This document shows positions 10,365 through 20,853 of a DNA stretch of 64,000 nt, piece after piece (within the stretch, counting starts at the first letter, position 1; every line of letters starts with the position of its first letter). This DNA is from Aotearoamyces nothofagi (taxonomy: Eukaryota; Ascomycota; Leotiomycetes; Leotiales; Tympanidaceae): positions 62,001-126,000 of the forward strand of contig JADDTR010000006.1 in the NCBI GenBank assembly GCA_015345905.1, read 5' to 3'. The notes under the pieces were generated by a model, which was not told the origin of the DNA, did not search any database, and was given only the letters and a program-made list of their open reading frames with translations. A program made the translations under genes and the position numbers.

Positions 10365-11344
10365 TTCTTTTTTATAAATTAGAGATAGACTATAGTAAGA
10401 ACTAGTTAAACTACAATTGCTAGAAGGTTTAATACTTCTCTAAAGCTATAGTATAGATAACTAGCAAGATTATAAATTATATTTCTTTAGAGTTATTAAA
10501 AAAGTAATTTGGATTTATAAATATACTTTATACTATACTTCTTCAAAAAGACAAAAATATATATATTTACAAATATACTTTATACTATATAGTTAGATAT
10601 AGAAAGTATTTATTATATTCAAAAGTCAATTATCTAACTTTGAATTAGAATAACTCAATTATACAATATTAAAATAAAATAAAATAATATCTATATAATT
10701 ATTTAACTAGTAATAATATAATATTTAATTGATTTATTTATTACTTTAATATAGAGATCAACTCTCTTTAATATACTTTATAATAATATTACAAGAAATT
10801 CTCTTTTAAAAGAAACTATTTATTTCTCAATATATTCTCTATTTATATAATATTTTATAGCTATTGAATCTTTAATCTACTTCTAAAGATTTTCAATTAG
10901 AATAAAATTTGATAACTAAAATAACTATTAAAGTAGTTAGACTTTCTAAAACTTCTTATAATTTATTAGTTTTAAGATAGTAATATCTTATACTATCTTT
11001 TTACAACTAAATAAAAGATTTAAAGTAATTAAATTTCTATTATATTTTCTTATAGAAAGAAAAGTATAATATAAGGTTTTAATACTTCTTTAGTATAATA
11101 AAATTGATTTATTCTTTCTTCTTTCTCTAGAATTACTAATAGATCTAATTCTACTTTTATAAAACAACTCTAAATAGAAACTAATATTTGACTACTTTTA
11201 AAGATTGATTTCAAGTTATTTTTAAGATATTCCTCTTTTGGTACTTTTATAATCTAGTAATTTCAGCTATTATATCTAATCTTAAAGCTATATTCAATTA
11301 TACTTTTCTAAAAAGATAAAAAGATTTGAATTTATAAATATACT

Positions 11345-11890
11345 TTTAATTAGACTAGCTAGACTGAACTGTAAATAAATAGTCTAGACTAGACCAAACT
11401 ATAAAAAGCAGTCTGGTCTAGTCTTTAAATATCTTGATTTTTAAATAGTCTATATTATAGTCCTTGAGACCAGACTATAAATAAATAGTCTAGACTAGAC
11501 TGAACTATTTAGAAACGGTCTAGTCCAGTTCTAGAGATCTTAGACTATTTCTTTTCTAAATACTCTAATTACTACTTTTTTTATAATTCTAATATTAAGA
11601 GTATTACTATTGAGTGTTACTGTTCTATATAGACAAAGAAAGTTATAAAATCTTTTTTCTAAAAATAGTTATAAGAGTTCTAAGAATAGCTCTTTATAGT
11701 CTAGACCAGACTATATAGTCCAGTTCAGTCTAGACCAAACTGTTTCTAGAAATGGTCTCTATTTTCTATTTGAGACCAGACTGTTTATTTATAGTCTAGT
11801 CCAGTCTAGACCTAAATGGTCTAGTCTTTGAAACAGTCTATAAATTACTTTTGAGACCAAACTAGACTAGACTATTAAATAGTCTACTTT
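11345..11890. repeat. Cluster of GTCTAGACTAGAC-type inverted repeats inside the fossil element
   Basis: The phrases AGTCTAGACTAGAC, GGTCTAGTC, GAGACCAGACT and their reverse complements recur about a dozen times in 550 bases, in both orientations. The rest of the element does not show this. It may be a second, nested repeat that decayed together with its host, or an expanded palindromic array. Confidence 0.6.
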
Positions 11891-13138
11891 TAATATACTT
11901 CTCTAAACTTTAAAAAGAGATCTAAACTATACTTTAAATTCTTATCTATACTTTGATATATAGAGTAAAATTATATAGAAGGTATATAACCAATATATAT
12001 AATCAATTGAAGCTGTTGCTTCAATCTCCAATTATAATTAATATATATATTTAGTCAAAGCTATAGCTTTGATCTTTGACTATAGTACTACTATAGTAGT
12101 ACTTTGCTTAGAAGAGAGATATTTAGAAATCTTAAGCTTCTAAAGCTTTCTAATTCTTTAAGAATCAGTTTCTATATAGATTAGATAATCCTTAGCTAAT
12201 ATACTCTTATAAAAATCTATAAATCTATAACTTCTCTTATTTTTATTATCTATCTATTTTAGTTTCTTCTTTAAATATTTCTTTTTATAATTCCTTTTAT
12301 AATTTATTTTATTATAGATTTTGAAAACTAGTCTTTTCTTTCTTTTAATATTCTTCTTTTCTCTATTTCTCTATTTTATTCTACTATAGAGAAGAAAATA
12401 TATTTATTTAGTATTATAAATCTTCTTCTCTATCTTAATTCTTTAGACTTCTTTTCTCAATATTGAGATTATTTATTCTTTAATAATACTAAAGAGTTGT
12501 ATTCTAGATTTAAACTAATGATTAAAATCTTAAGTTTACTATATCTAGATCTATTATTAAAACTAGATATATATATTTATCAAAGTTAAATTTAATCTTA
12601 ATAGTATCAATTCTCTTATTGAGGATTTTAATATAAGTAAAATAGTTTTTAATATTTTCAAAGTAGTAAAATACTATAGTAAAAGGTTTTTAAATATTAT
12701 ATATAAATATTATCTCTATAGTTGAAATAAATAGCTTCTGAAGTTTTGATAGTATTAAATAGCTATTATTGAACTTAATATTATTAAGCTTTATTTTGAC
12801 TAAAGTAAAGATTAATATTATAATAATATCTACTACTTCTTTATATTTAAAAGTAATTTTCTTGATTATATCTTCTATAACTAACTTTTATATATATTTC
12901 TATAACTTCTTCTATTTTAAAACTATTTATATATCAATTAGCTAAATATTGAAATTATCTCTAGTAAAATAGAGGATCTATAAAATAATAGACTTTAATA
13001 TATTAGATATAAGGTTGAAAGTAGACTTTTAATTTTCTTTAGAGGTTTTTATACTCTAGAAATAGAAGATAAACTAAGAGCAGTATTGAATTCTAAATCA
13101 GAGATCTAGTAGTTAATTTATAACCTAGGCTTATAACC

Positions 13139-13244
13139 AGTTGAAATAGTTATCTAAATTATTAGAAAGATTCTAGAGTATAGTAGTATCTACTAGCTAG
13201 TAGTAGTCTGTGCTTAGACTACCGAAAAGTCCCAATTTCCAACA
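13139..13244. repeat. Right long terminal repeat of the fossil element
   Basis: A 106-base direct repeat of the left end, less AT-biased than the left copy. It is followed by ATTAT, the presumed target duplication. GC content returns to the genomic level within about 100 bases downstream. Confidence 0.78.
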
Positions 13245-15281
13245 ATTATCATCTTCTTCAATCTATTCTTCCTCTCTTTTTGTCTCTGGAGTATTCTTAG
13301 GGTTAAGTCCTCGTCTAGAAAACATCTATATTATACAATCAATATACAATAAATATACAGCTCCGGCCTCTGCGGCAGCAGCCCCCGGAGGGCCAGCGGA
13401 GCGTCAGTTGTTGATTAGACGGTATTCTGAGGCGGGAGGCATTATTGGAATCCTCGCTAGATAACGATGCGCTTCGGAGACGCCGACGATGTGTTGCACG
13501 AAGAATGCGACTCTCTGATCTTTGGCATTCGATGGGCGTTTCAGATGATATGCTAGGTGGTGTAGCTTTATTTTCACGGCTGCGCGAGGCGTTCAACACA
13601 GGGATCCAGCGAGACAGAGGGGGGCCAGGGGAGGTGAAGCGTGATATCAGAAATTGGGTCAAGTTGTCGCTGAGTATATGGCTGATGTCGCCAAGGAGGA
13701 GATGCTTTTCAGCCTGGCCTTGCTGCTATCAGCGATGATAATCACTGATGTCGGTGAGCTTGGCAGCTGGATTGGTCCCTGCAGTTTGAATCACGTCTAA
13801 CGAGTATAGGGATTGCATTAGCACTCTAGAGAGCGTAGCGCTGGGGTTTGCAGAGCATTGAATGGTGCTACTAGAGGTGCAATGATACTGCATAGCAGAG
13901 TAGCAGCCTCGTCTACACTACGATGTCACGAGGTAAAGGAACGACTCCCGACGCAGAGTCACGTGGCAGCTCCTCCACGGCACTGGTGACGGGGCAGAAC
14001 AAGGTCTATACGGGCTCCACCTATGCGAATAGAAAAGTGCTCCCACTGCGGGAATGCTTCCTGAACCAGGCCTTGTATATCAAATCCTTCACCTTGTCCC
14101 ATGGCGAGCTCCATCCGCGATCCCCTGCATGCAACACCCTAGCAAGCCGGCGTCTGCGTGGAAAGGCAGGAGTCTTGCACAGCGACGGACTCCGGAATGC
14201 TGGGCCACGGCATCCTTCTGTAGACTGTTCCATATGTCGAACAGGACGTCAATCGACCCTGAGGCATAAGGCTGTCTCAGACTGTGAGTCCGGCTATACC
14301 TTCCTGCTACGGCTGTGGCTTTGGGCTGTCGTTGCGAGCGTTGTGGAGAGGGATTCAGGGCTGAAGATGGCGTTGCGAGCCTCGGGTCACTAGGAGTTGT
14401 TTAGGGTTAGGGTTACAGCCTGCTTTTGCCTGGAAAGCGCGGTGTGTCATTGTGTCATTGTGTCATTGTATCATTGCGGAGTGAGGAGTGGAAGGTTCGC
14501 GATCGGGATCGGGATCGGGATCAGGATCAGGATCAGATAAGCGTCAGCGCAGGGCTTGGCGTAAGACGGATATCAGATGCTATCTACTAGCTATCTGTCT
14601 GTCTCATAGCGGCCCCTGCACTATATCACATCGGCGCTGACAGGGGCGGCCTGTCAGCGGCCTGTCAGCGCCCCCGTCAGCACTACCGCTAGTGCCGATC
14701 AGATCCCGGCCCGCAGGCCCCGCCTTCGCAGCTGGGATAGAGCGGGGACAGACGGATGTGCCTGGAGATCTCCCGCCCCGCTATTCGCAGCTGCTCAGGC
14801 GCGTGCGGAGTCCCGACTCGTCCACGACTCGGCCGTAGGGCTGACGTTCCCCACTCTTCCCACACGGCACGCACCCCGGCCTGCTGGCTTGGCGTCCGCG
14901 CTACCCCGACGGCACGAGTCGTATACTCGGCCAGCGGATCCTTGCTAATCAGATGGAGGGGTGGGGCAGATGCCGTCTTCTGACTGGTGCGTGGAATATA
15001 GACCGCGGCCAGGCTGGTGGGTGCCGAGTCGAGTGATGTTCTTGGTGCCTGCATGCCTAATAATATTCCCCAAGGCTCGACTTGGACTCTGCGATGCTTA
15101 CTGTATCAAAGGGAGGACCACGATGGCTTACGTGGCTACGCCGATCTACCGGAAGCTGACGCTGCTGCTGGTCGTTGAGGGTGGTAATCCATCTGGGCGA
15201 CCTGGGATGCTCTTGATAGTGGTAGATGTTTGGCTAGAATGGGGAGCGTCGGTGGCTGCTGTGACAGTGGATGAATGGCTT

Positions 15282-15338
15282 GGAACTCTATAAATTAGAA
15301 CTCTATAAACTAGAACTCTATAGCCTGGAACTCTATAG
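15282..15338. repeat. 15-base tandem repeat, four copies
   Basis: Four consecutive units of the form GAACTCTATAAACTA differ at one to three positions. They are intergenic and of unknown function. Confidence 0.8.
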
Positions 15339-15592
15339 ATTCGTACTGGTCTTCCGGCCAAATCAAGAACAGGATCCAAGGTACCCAGATGGAAACCAAA
15401 AGAAATCACATGAACAAGAAGCCGTTAATGCAGCTTACGAACAGAGCCGCAACGTACCCGTCTGACAAGGCAGCCCTAGACGGGAGGATCAGGATCTAGA
15501 CAGAAGCTAGCGCCGGCAGAAGACCCGCATGTTACCCCGCCTTTGTGCTTCCCATCGATCCACCCCGGTCCGGCCTTGAGCCGCCCAGCCTT

Positions 15593-15642
15593 CGGGAAAT
15601 CCTTCGGAGAATCCTACGGAGAATCCTACGGGGAATCCTTCG
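15593..15642. promoter_or_regulatory. 12-base CGG array, candidate Zn2Cys6 operator upstream of the first P450
   Basis: Four tandem copies of CGGAGAATCCTA-like units place CGG triplets at 15593, 15605, 15617 and 15629, all in the same orientation and one helical turn apart. It lies 350-400 bases before the P450 start. Zn2Cys6 proteins bind CGG half-sites, and a related CGGAGTATT array occurs at 20217-20285 in the promoter shared by the second P450 and the reductase fusion. Operator function is inferred. Confidence 0.45.
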
Positions 15643-15990
15643 ACGCCTCCGGCCCGCTCCGCTCCGGTCCGCCGCCCGCTGTGCCCATACTCCGCGTCGT
15701 GTACCTCTCTTCAGCCTCTTTGGCCTCTCAGGCGGACACGGTGACGGGTAAGGCTATCGATACGGCTGTGGTTCTTGCGTCAGTCGATGCTGGTTAGATA
15801 TCCGCCTTGGGACTTGAACAGGAGCTGTTTACTGCTTCTCAGCGTCCTCCGGCGAGTCTCCCTCGAGAGCCTTTACTTCTACCATCGCTTATATCACCTC
15901 GGTCATCTCTATCGTCCCTACCGCTCTATCAATATCTTACGACGGCGAGTACAGTCGTGACGCCTGCTATTCTATTCGCATCGCAGCAAT

Positions 15991-17611
15991 ATGATCACCC
16001 TATACAATCTGCCAGTGATCGTTCTCTCCTCCGGCTTCCTGGCCCTCCTGTTGAGCAGAGTCTTCGGCCATGGCAAGCAAGATCGCAGAGCAGCGGCCAA
16101 GGGCTGCCAGTCCGAGGCCCGCTACTGGCAATGGGATCCCATCTTCGGCCTCGACCTTGTATTGAGCCAGGCCAGGGCCCTGAAGCAAAACCGCTACCTC
16201 GACTGGCTCCGGAACTTGCATGCCAACATGCCAAAGACCTTTTCCATCAATTATGTCGGCATACGCTGGATCTACTCGATCGAGCCCGAGATCCTGAAGG
16301 CGGTCTACGCCACCAACTTCAAGGACTTTGGCGTCGAGCCGATCCGCCGTCTCCCGCCCGGCATGATGCCTTTTGCCGACAAGGGCGTCAGTACCACAGA
16401 CGGCGACGACTGGTCCTTCAGCCGCTTCCTCATCAAGCCCTTCTTTGAACGTGACGTGTATAGCAGCACCGACCGCATCACGTCGTTCGCAGACCGTTTC
16501 ATGACACTACTCCCCCAGGACGGCGAGACGTTCGACATACAGCCTCTGATTCAGCGCTGGGTGAGTTGAGTCCGGACCTGTTCGGATCGAGGCTGACCCT
16601 GAGCAACTAGTTCTTCGATCTCAGCGCCGAGTTCATCTTCGGCAAGTCCCCCGACGCCATGCTGTACCCGGAGCGCGCCAAGGTGGCCTGGGACATGACG
16701 GACGTGCTCCGCGGTGCTCGCCAGCGCGCGCAGATGTTCAAGTTCCTCTGGGCCTTCAGCTGGGACTGGTGGTTCAGCGCCGTGTCCGAGGTCCACACCT
16801 TTGTCAATCCGTACATCCGCGCCACGCTCAAGGAGCTCGACGAGCGCGAGCAGCGCATCAGGGACGGCTTGCCGGTTGAGCCCGAACGGACCGACCTCCT
16901 TTGGTCCATGGCTACGCACCTGAGAGACGAAGAGCTGTTGAGGTCGCAGCTTTGTCTGATCATTGTGCCGAATAACGACACCACGTCCATCTTCCTCAGC
17001 AACTGCATCTGGTATCTTGCGCGCAACCCGGATGCCTGGGAGAAGCTGCGCCAGGAGGTCGCGGCTCTTGGAGACACGCCCTTGTCTTTCGAGGTCTTGC
17101 GAAACATGAGGTACCTCAATGGGGTAATGAATGAGAGTCAGTAGCTTCCCTCCCCTGCCCTATCTGGTCCTGCCATACTAACCATAATATCACAGCCCAC
17201 CGCCTCATCCCCAACAACGTCACGCAGATACGAGCCTGTCTCAACGACACCGTCCTGCCTCTGGGTGGCGGCCCCGACGCCCAATCGCCCATGCTGGTGC
17301 ACAAGGGCGACATCGTATCGGTGACCAAGACGGTCATGTACCGCGACCGCGACTACTGGGGCGAGGACGCCGACGAGTACCGGCCCGAGCGCTTCGACGG
17401 CCTCCGCGGCACCTGGCACTTCCTGCCCTACGGCGGCGGGCCGCGCCGCTGCCCCGCCCAGATGATGGTGCAGACCGAGGCCGCGTACATGCTCGCCCGC
17501 CTCGCCAAGATCTACCGCCGCATCGAGGCCCGAGACCCGGCGCCCTACACGGCCGTCATGCGGATCGGCCCGTCCAGCAAGAACGGCGTCAAGATCGCCC
17601 TGTATAGATGA
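15991..17611 (+). CDS. Cytochrome P450, CYP52/CYP539-like
   Basis: Three exons (15991-16560, 16611-17136, 17196-17611) give 503 residues, normal for a microsomal P450. A hydrophobic N-terminal anchor (about residues 4-22) is followed by the P450 fold. The I helix carries NNDTTS with the oxygen-activating threonine, the K helix carries ETHR (ExxR) split by intron 2, then YRPERF, and the heme loop reads [14 protein letters not shown] with the thiolate cysteine. The GGGPRRC form is typical of the CYP52/CYP63/CYP539 alkane and fatty-acid hydroxylase clan. It would oxidise a hydrophobic chain at the ER membrane, plausibly the polyketide tail. It is convergent with the second P450. Its promoter holds a four-copy CGG array. 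Family firm; substrate unknown. Confidence 0.92.
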
Positions 17612-18358
17612 TTCTGGCGGCCGCTGGCGGATGTCTCTCCTAGGCGTTCTCGGCCGGAACAGGCGCCGGCCGTGATGGGTTTCCTTGTGCACATTTCTGA
17701 CTGGCAGTTCAGGCTTAACGAGACTAGTGTTGGGGTGTTGGACTGCACCAAGACGGCGTCGCTGATCTCGAACCCGAGACTCCGAAAATTGTAGCTTAGT
17801 TTCGATAGTAGAAAATGCACTCTCGTTTTAAGGACGCACTCTTGAAGTCTAGGATGTCTTGATCTCATGACTGGCATTTCTATCTTTTGTTTTATATCTT
17901 AGACTCGATTGCAACCTCCTGTCATTGCACCGCAGAGGAAAACGCATATAGATCGCGCCTCAATAAGGCTAGATATAGTATTTATCTAATATCTCGGCAG
18001 CTAGCTAGCTATCTTTGCTGGCTTTCGGCGTATGAAATGCCGGCTTGCCATTGGAGTGAAGCGGGATGGAAAAATCATCCCGGATGCGCTTATGCTCGTG
18101 TTTGTTTTCGGTACTGACTGGTGTGAAGTGGGTGCGGACAGAACCGAAGGGCTGCAAGTGGGAGGAGGGATGTCGTACAAGCTGTTGAGAGAGAGCATGA
18201 AAGAAGAGGCATCTGCACGTTGGGAATCTTAGTGTAATAGGCATATATGATAGCAATATCAATTATTCCACAATGGCAAATATCTAAAGAGTCTCCCGCC
18301 CGACAGAGCAGATGCGGTTCAGGAGATCCCGGCACCGACATCGAGAGATACACGGAAT
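17612..18358. other. Intergenic region between convergent P450 genes
   Basis: About 750 bases hold the two 3' ends. No gene-like frame, RNA or repeat is evident; short frames at 17887-18262 have no family resemblance. Confidence 0.6.
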
Positions 18359-20030
18359 TTACAGCCCCTCCTTGCGCCTCTTGACCCTGATCTTTGCCCC
18401 TGGAGGCGGGATGGACAGCTCCGCCACCCACGCATTGGGCGGCTGCTTCCCGCCGTACGCGATGGGGAAGTCGATATCGTAATGCGTCAGCACGTATGCC
18501 ACGACCATCTTGAGCTCGAAATCGACCATGAAGCGGCCGGGGCAGGCGTGCTTGCCGTGTCCGAACGGCAGGTATTGGGGCGACGTGGTCACGAACGTCT
18601 GCGGGGTGGGGCTGGGCGTGGCCTCGTGCTCGCGCGAGTACCGGTACGGGTCGAACTTGAGCGGGTTCACGAATTTCTCGGGGTCGACCTGGGCGGGCGA
18701 GGCGAGGAAGGAGATGACGCTGCCCTTCTGCAGGCTGAGGCCGTCGCGGGTCACGATGCCGTCGCGCATCACTTTGCGCATCGAGCCGCGCGTGCCGAAG
18801 GGGAAGTTGAGACGCATCGTCTCGCGCGCGATGCTGTCCGTCTTGATCATCTGGGCGAACTTGTCCTTGTTCCATTCGGCGCCATCCGTGTCCCCCAAGA
18901 CGTGCGCGACCTCGGCGCGGAGCTGTGAGATGGTGTCGAATTCGGCGTCGGACCCGATGATGTTGAGCACCATGTTGGTCGCGGCGATGGTCGTCTGGTG
19001 CATACTCACGAAGCTCGATGCGCAGACGCGCCGAGCTATGATGTGCAGGTCGTCGAGCTCCTGGGGGCGTTTCTTCTGCGCGAATCGAAGCATCATCTGG
19101 AGCAGGTCCTGCGGCTGAGGCGTGGCCGCATCGTCCTTGTCCTTCAAGATGGCGAGGCGCTCTCGATACAGCGGCTCCAAGAGCGTCTGCACCCTTTCGA
19201 TGTTGCGGTGCGTGTGCCAGCTCGCGAGACGTCCCGTGATGGGCCGTAAGAAGTTTGGGAACGGGACCGTGGCGAAGATCGTGGTCATGACGCCACCGAT
19301 GATCTTATACGTCCGATCCAGATACTCCTCGTCGCGACACAGCGGCAGCCCCACGATGAAGCGGCTCGATGCCTGCGCCACGATCTTGCGCAGCGTAGGC
19401 TCAAGCTCGACCTCCCTCCACGCCTCCGTGTCGGTGCCGAAATGCTTGTCGAAGGCATCGTGCAGCTCGTCGTCCAGCATCGGCACGAGGCTCTGCAGGA
19501 TGGAGTTCAGGTGCATCTTCACCAGGCTGAATTGCCACGGGTCGGCCCAGTAGCGCGAGTGCCCGAGACTGTAGACGGTCTGGTTGAGGTCGAGGAAGGC
19601 CTGCGAGACGCTCAGCGCGTCGTCTGGCTGCGCCATGGCCCAGTCGATCGAGTTCTCGGGCATCACCATGCCGCTGTGGAAGCCGACGCTCGGCACCAGC
19701 ACCGCCTTGCCCTTCTTCGCAAACTATATCACAGGCTCAGCAGGTTTTCTTTCTCTGTCATATATTTGTCTGCTGGATACTTACGTTCTGGTACGCCTCG
19801 TTGAACAGCGCTGCGCAGTCGGTGTAGTATCGCCATCTTGTTCGCAGGCTGAAATATCGCCGCCCCGCTGGCTCTCCTACTAATGGCAGCGTCGGATACG
19901 CCTCGCGGGCGAAGAAGATTTTGTAGACGATGGCGACGAGAGCTGCGATAGCAGCAACCACGGCTATATTATTATAACGCCCGAGATCTGGTATGAAAGT
20001 TCTCAGAGGCGCCATTGCTACGACGTGCAT
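18359..20030 (-). CDS. Cytochrome P450, CYP68/ent-kaurene-oxidase-like; candidate ring-modifying enzyme
   Basis: Two exons (20030-19785, 19723-18359) give 536 residues. A membrane anchor lies at about residues 22-38 after MAPLRTF, and an alternative start is the second Met (20015). The I helix reads FVSMHQTTIAATN, lacking the common AGxxT glycine but with the threonine, as in CYP68/CYP503 and ent-kaurene-oxidase-like fungal P450s. ETMR supplies ExxR, FDPYRYS the meander, and YLPFGHGKHACPGRF the heme loop. This group includes the ring-expansion P450s of tetramate-to-2-pyridone pathways (TenA, ApdE, IccC type) as far as I recall, so with a PKS and trans-ER nearby that role is attractive but unproven. 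It shares a divergent promoter with the OYE-SDR gene. Confidence 0.9.
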
Positions 20031-20853
20031 ATCTAGATCTCGATTCCGTAAAAATGAATAATTCCGTATCTTTTCTATGTTTAATTTTCATTCCTTTTTT
20101 TCCTTTTTGGTCTTTCGCGGAGGAGACTCTCGAATGTTTCTTTCTACGGGAGTCCCATTGCGCTTTTGGGATGCTTGCCATGGATTATGCTCAGCTCAGC
20201 GGTGTCTGATGCATCACGGAGTGAACTACCACGGAATATTGCAGCGGAGGGAATGGCGGGGTATTCCGGAGTATTGCGGAGTATTACGACGTATCCGATG
20301 CGGGATACTGAGGCTCGCGAGGGTGGGGACTCGAGAGTGAGAACTTGTTTGTGTTAGGCGATGTACAAGACTTGCCCCGAGAAAAGCTATTCGGGGTTTG
20401 GAGTAATCTGATTCTAGAGTACCTAGATTGATATTCTGTCCGCTGAGGCTGAGCTCTGAGGATGGGCATCTGTTTACTGGAATAGCTACCTAGTGAACAG
20501 TAAATACATTAGTAGAAGATACAATTAAGTCTATCAATTTATATACTTACTGGCTAATATAGAACCAATCCTGGTCTATGGTCTAAGGCCAATACTTACT
20601 GCTCCTAACAGGCAGAGACAGGACAGACTGCCTCAGGTCTCGCAGTCCGTAGAGCATATAAGAGCTATCTCGGTTTAGTACTACTAAAGACTAAGCCTTC
20701 TTCATATGCCAGGTAGTCTATGATCCGACGGCGCACAGGTACCCGCTTGTAAAACCGACGATATCATCTCCATTCCACCCCTCCGCATCTCTGCTCAGAG
20801 ATATGATAGAAAGACAACTCGGTTACTGAGAGATACGATAAAAAGACAAATCA
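20031..20853. promoter_or_regulatory. Divergent promoter of second P450 and OYE-SDR gene
   Basis: An 820-base region separates two start codons facing away from each other, so co-regulation is likely. It contains a run of CGG triplets (20217-20285). No gene-like frame is present. Confidence 0.6.
20217..20285. promoter_or_regulatory. CGG cluster, candidate Zn2Cys6 binding array
   Basis: Six CGG triplets in the same orientation lie at 20217, 20232, 20245, 20257, 20267 and 20277. The last two are in direct CGGAGTATT repeats 10 bases apart. The motif resembles the CGGAGAATCC units at 15593-15642 upstream of the other P450. A shared regulator is inferred. Confidence 0.45.

Larger units (their letters stand above)
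10255..13244. mobile_element. Fossil LTR retroelement, heavily AT-biased (RIP-like decay)
   Basis: A block of about 3.0 kb is bounded by direct repeats of about 110 bases (10255-10364 and 13139-13244). The left copy starts TGTTGAAATAG and the right copy ends CCAACA, consistent with TG...CA ends. The 5 bases ATTAT lie just outside both ends, as a target-site duplication should. Base composition changes abruptly to strongly AT-rich inside, with an excess of TA dinucleotides, as expected after repeat-induced point mutation. The element is broken throughout: no protein domain can be read and there are too many breaks to count. At 3 kb it is shorter than a full Copia or Gypsy element, so it may be internally deleted or non-autonomous. 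Superfamily unresolved. Age cannot be taken from the end repeats because RIP inflates their divergence. Confidence 0.8.
13250..15990. other. Gene-poor region with short repeats upstream of the first P450
   Basis: No frame here resembles a known protein; 13923-14393 (156 residues) is the longest and shows no domain. Visible structure: two TTAGGG-type units at 14401-14414, 9-base GTCATTGTG repeats at about 14440-14475, GGGATC/AGGATC hexamers at about 14503-14537, a 15-base tandem repeat (15282-15338) and a 12-base CGG-containing array (15593-15642) in the P450 promoter. Confidence 0.6.

Noticed and set aside
10255-13244. CRISPR-like or centromere-like interpretation of the AT-rich island
   Set aside because: No regularly spaced identical repeats; paired end repeats with a target duplication explain it as a decayed retroelement.
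14401-14414. Two TTAGGG-type units, possible telomere remnant
   Set aside because: Only two copies with no further subtelomeric features; chance is enough.
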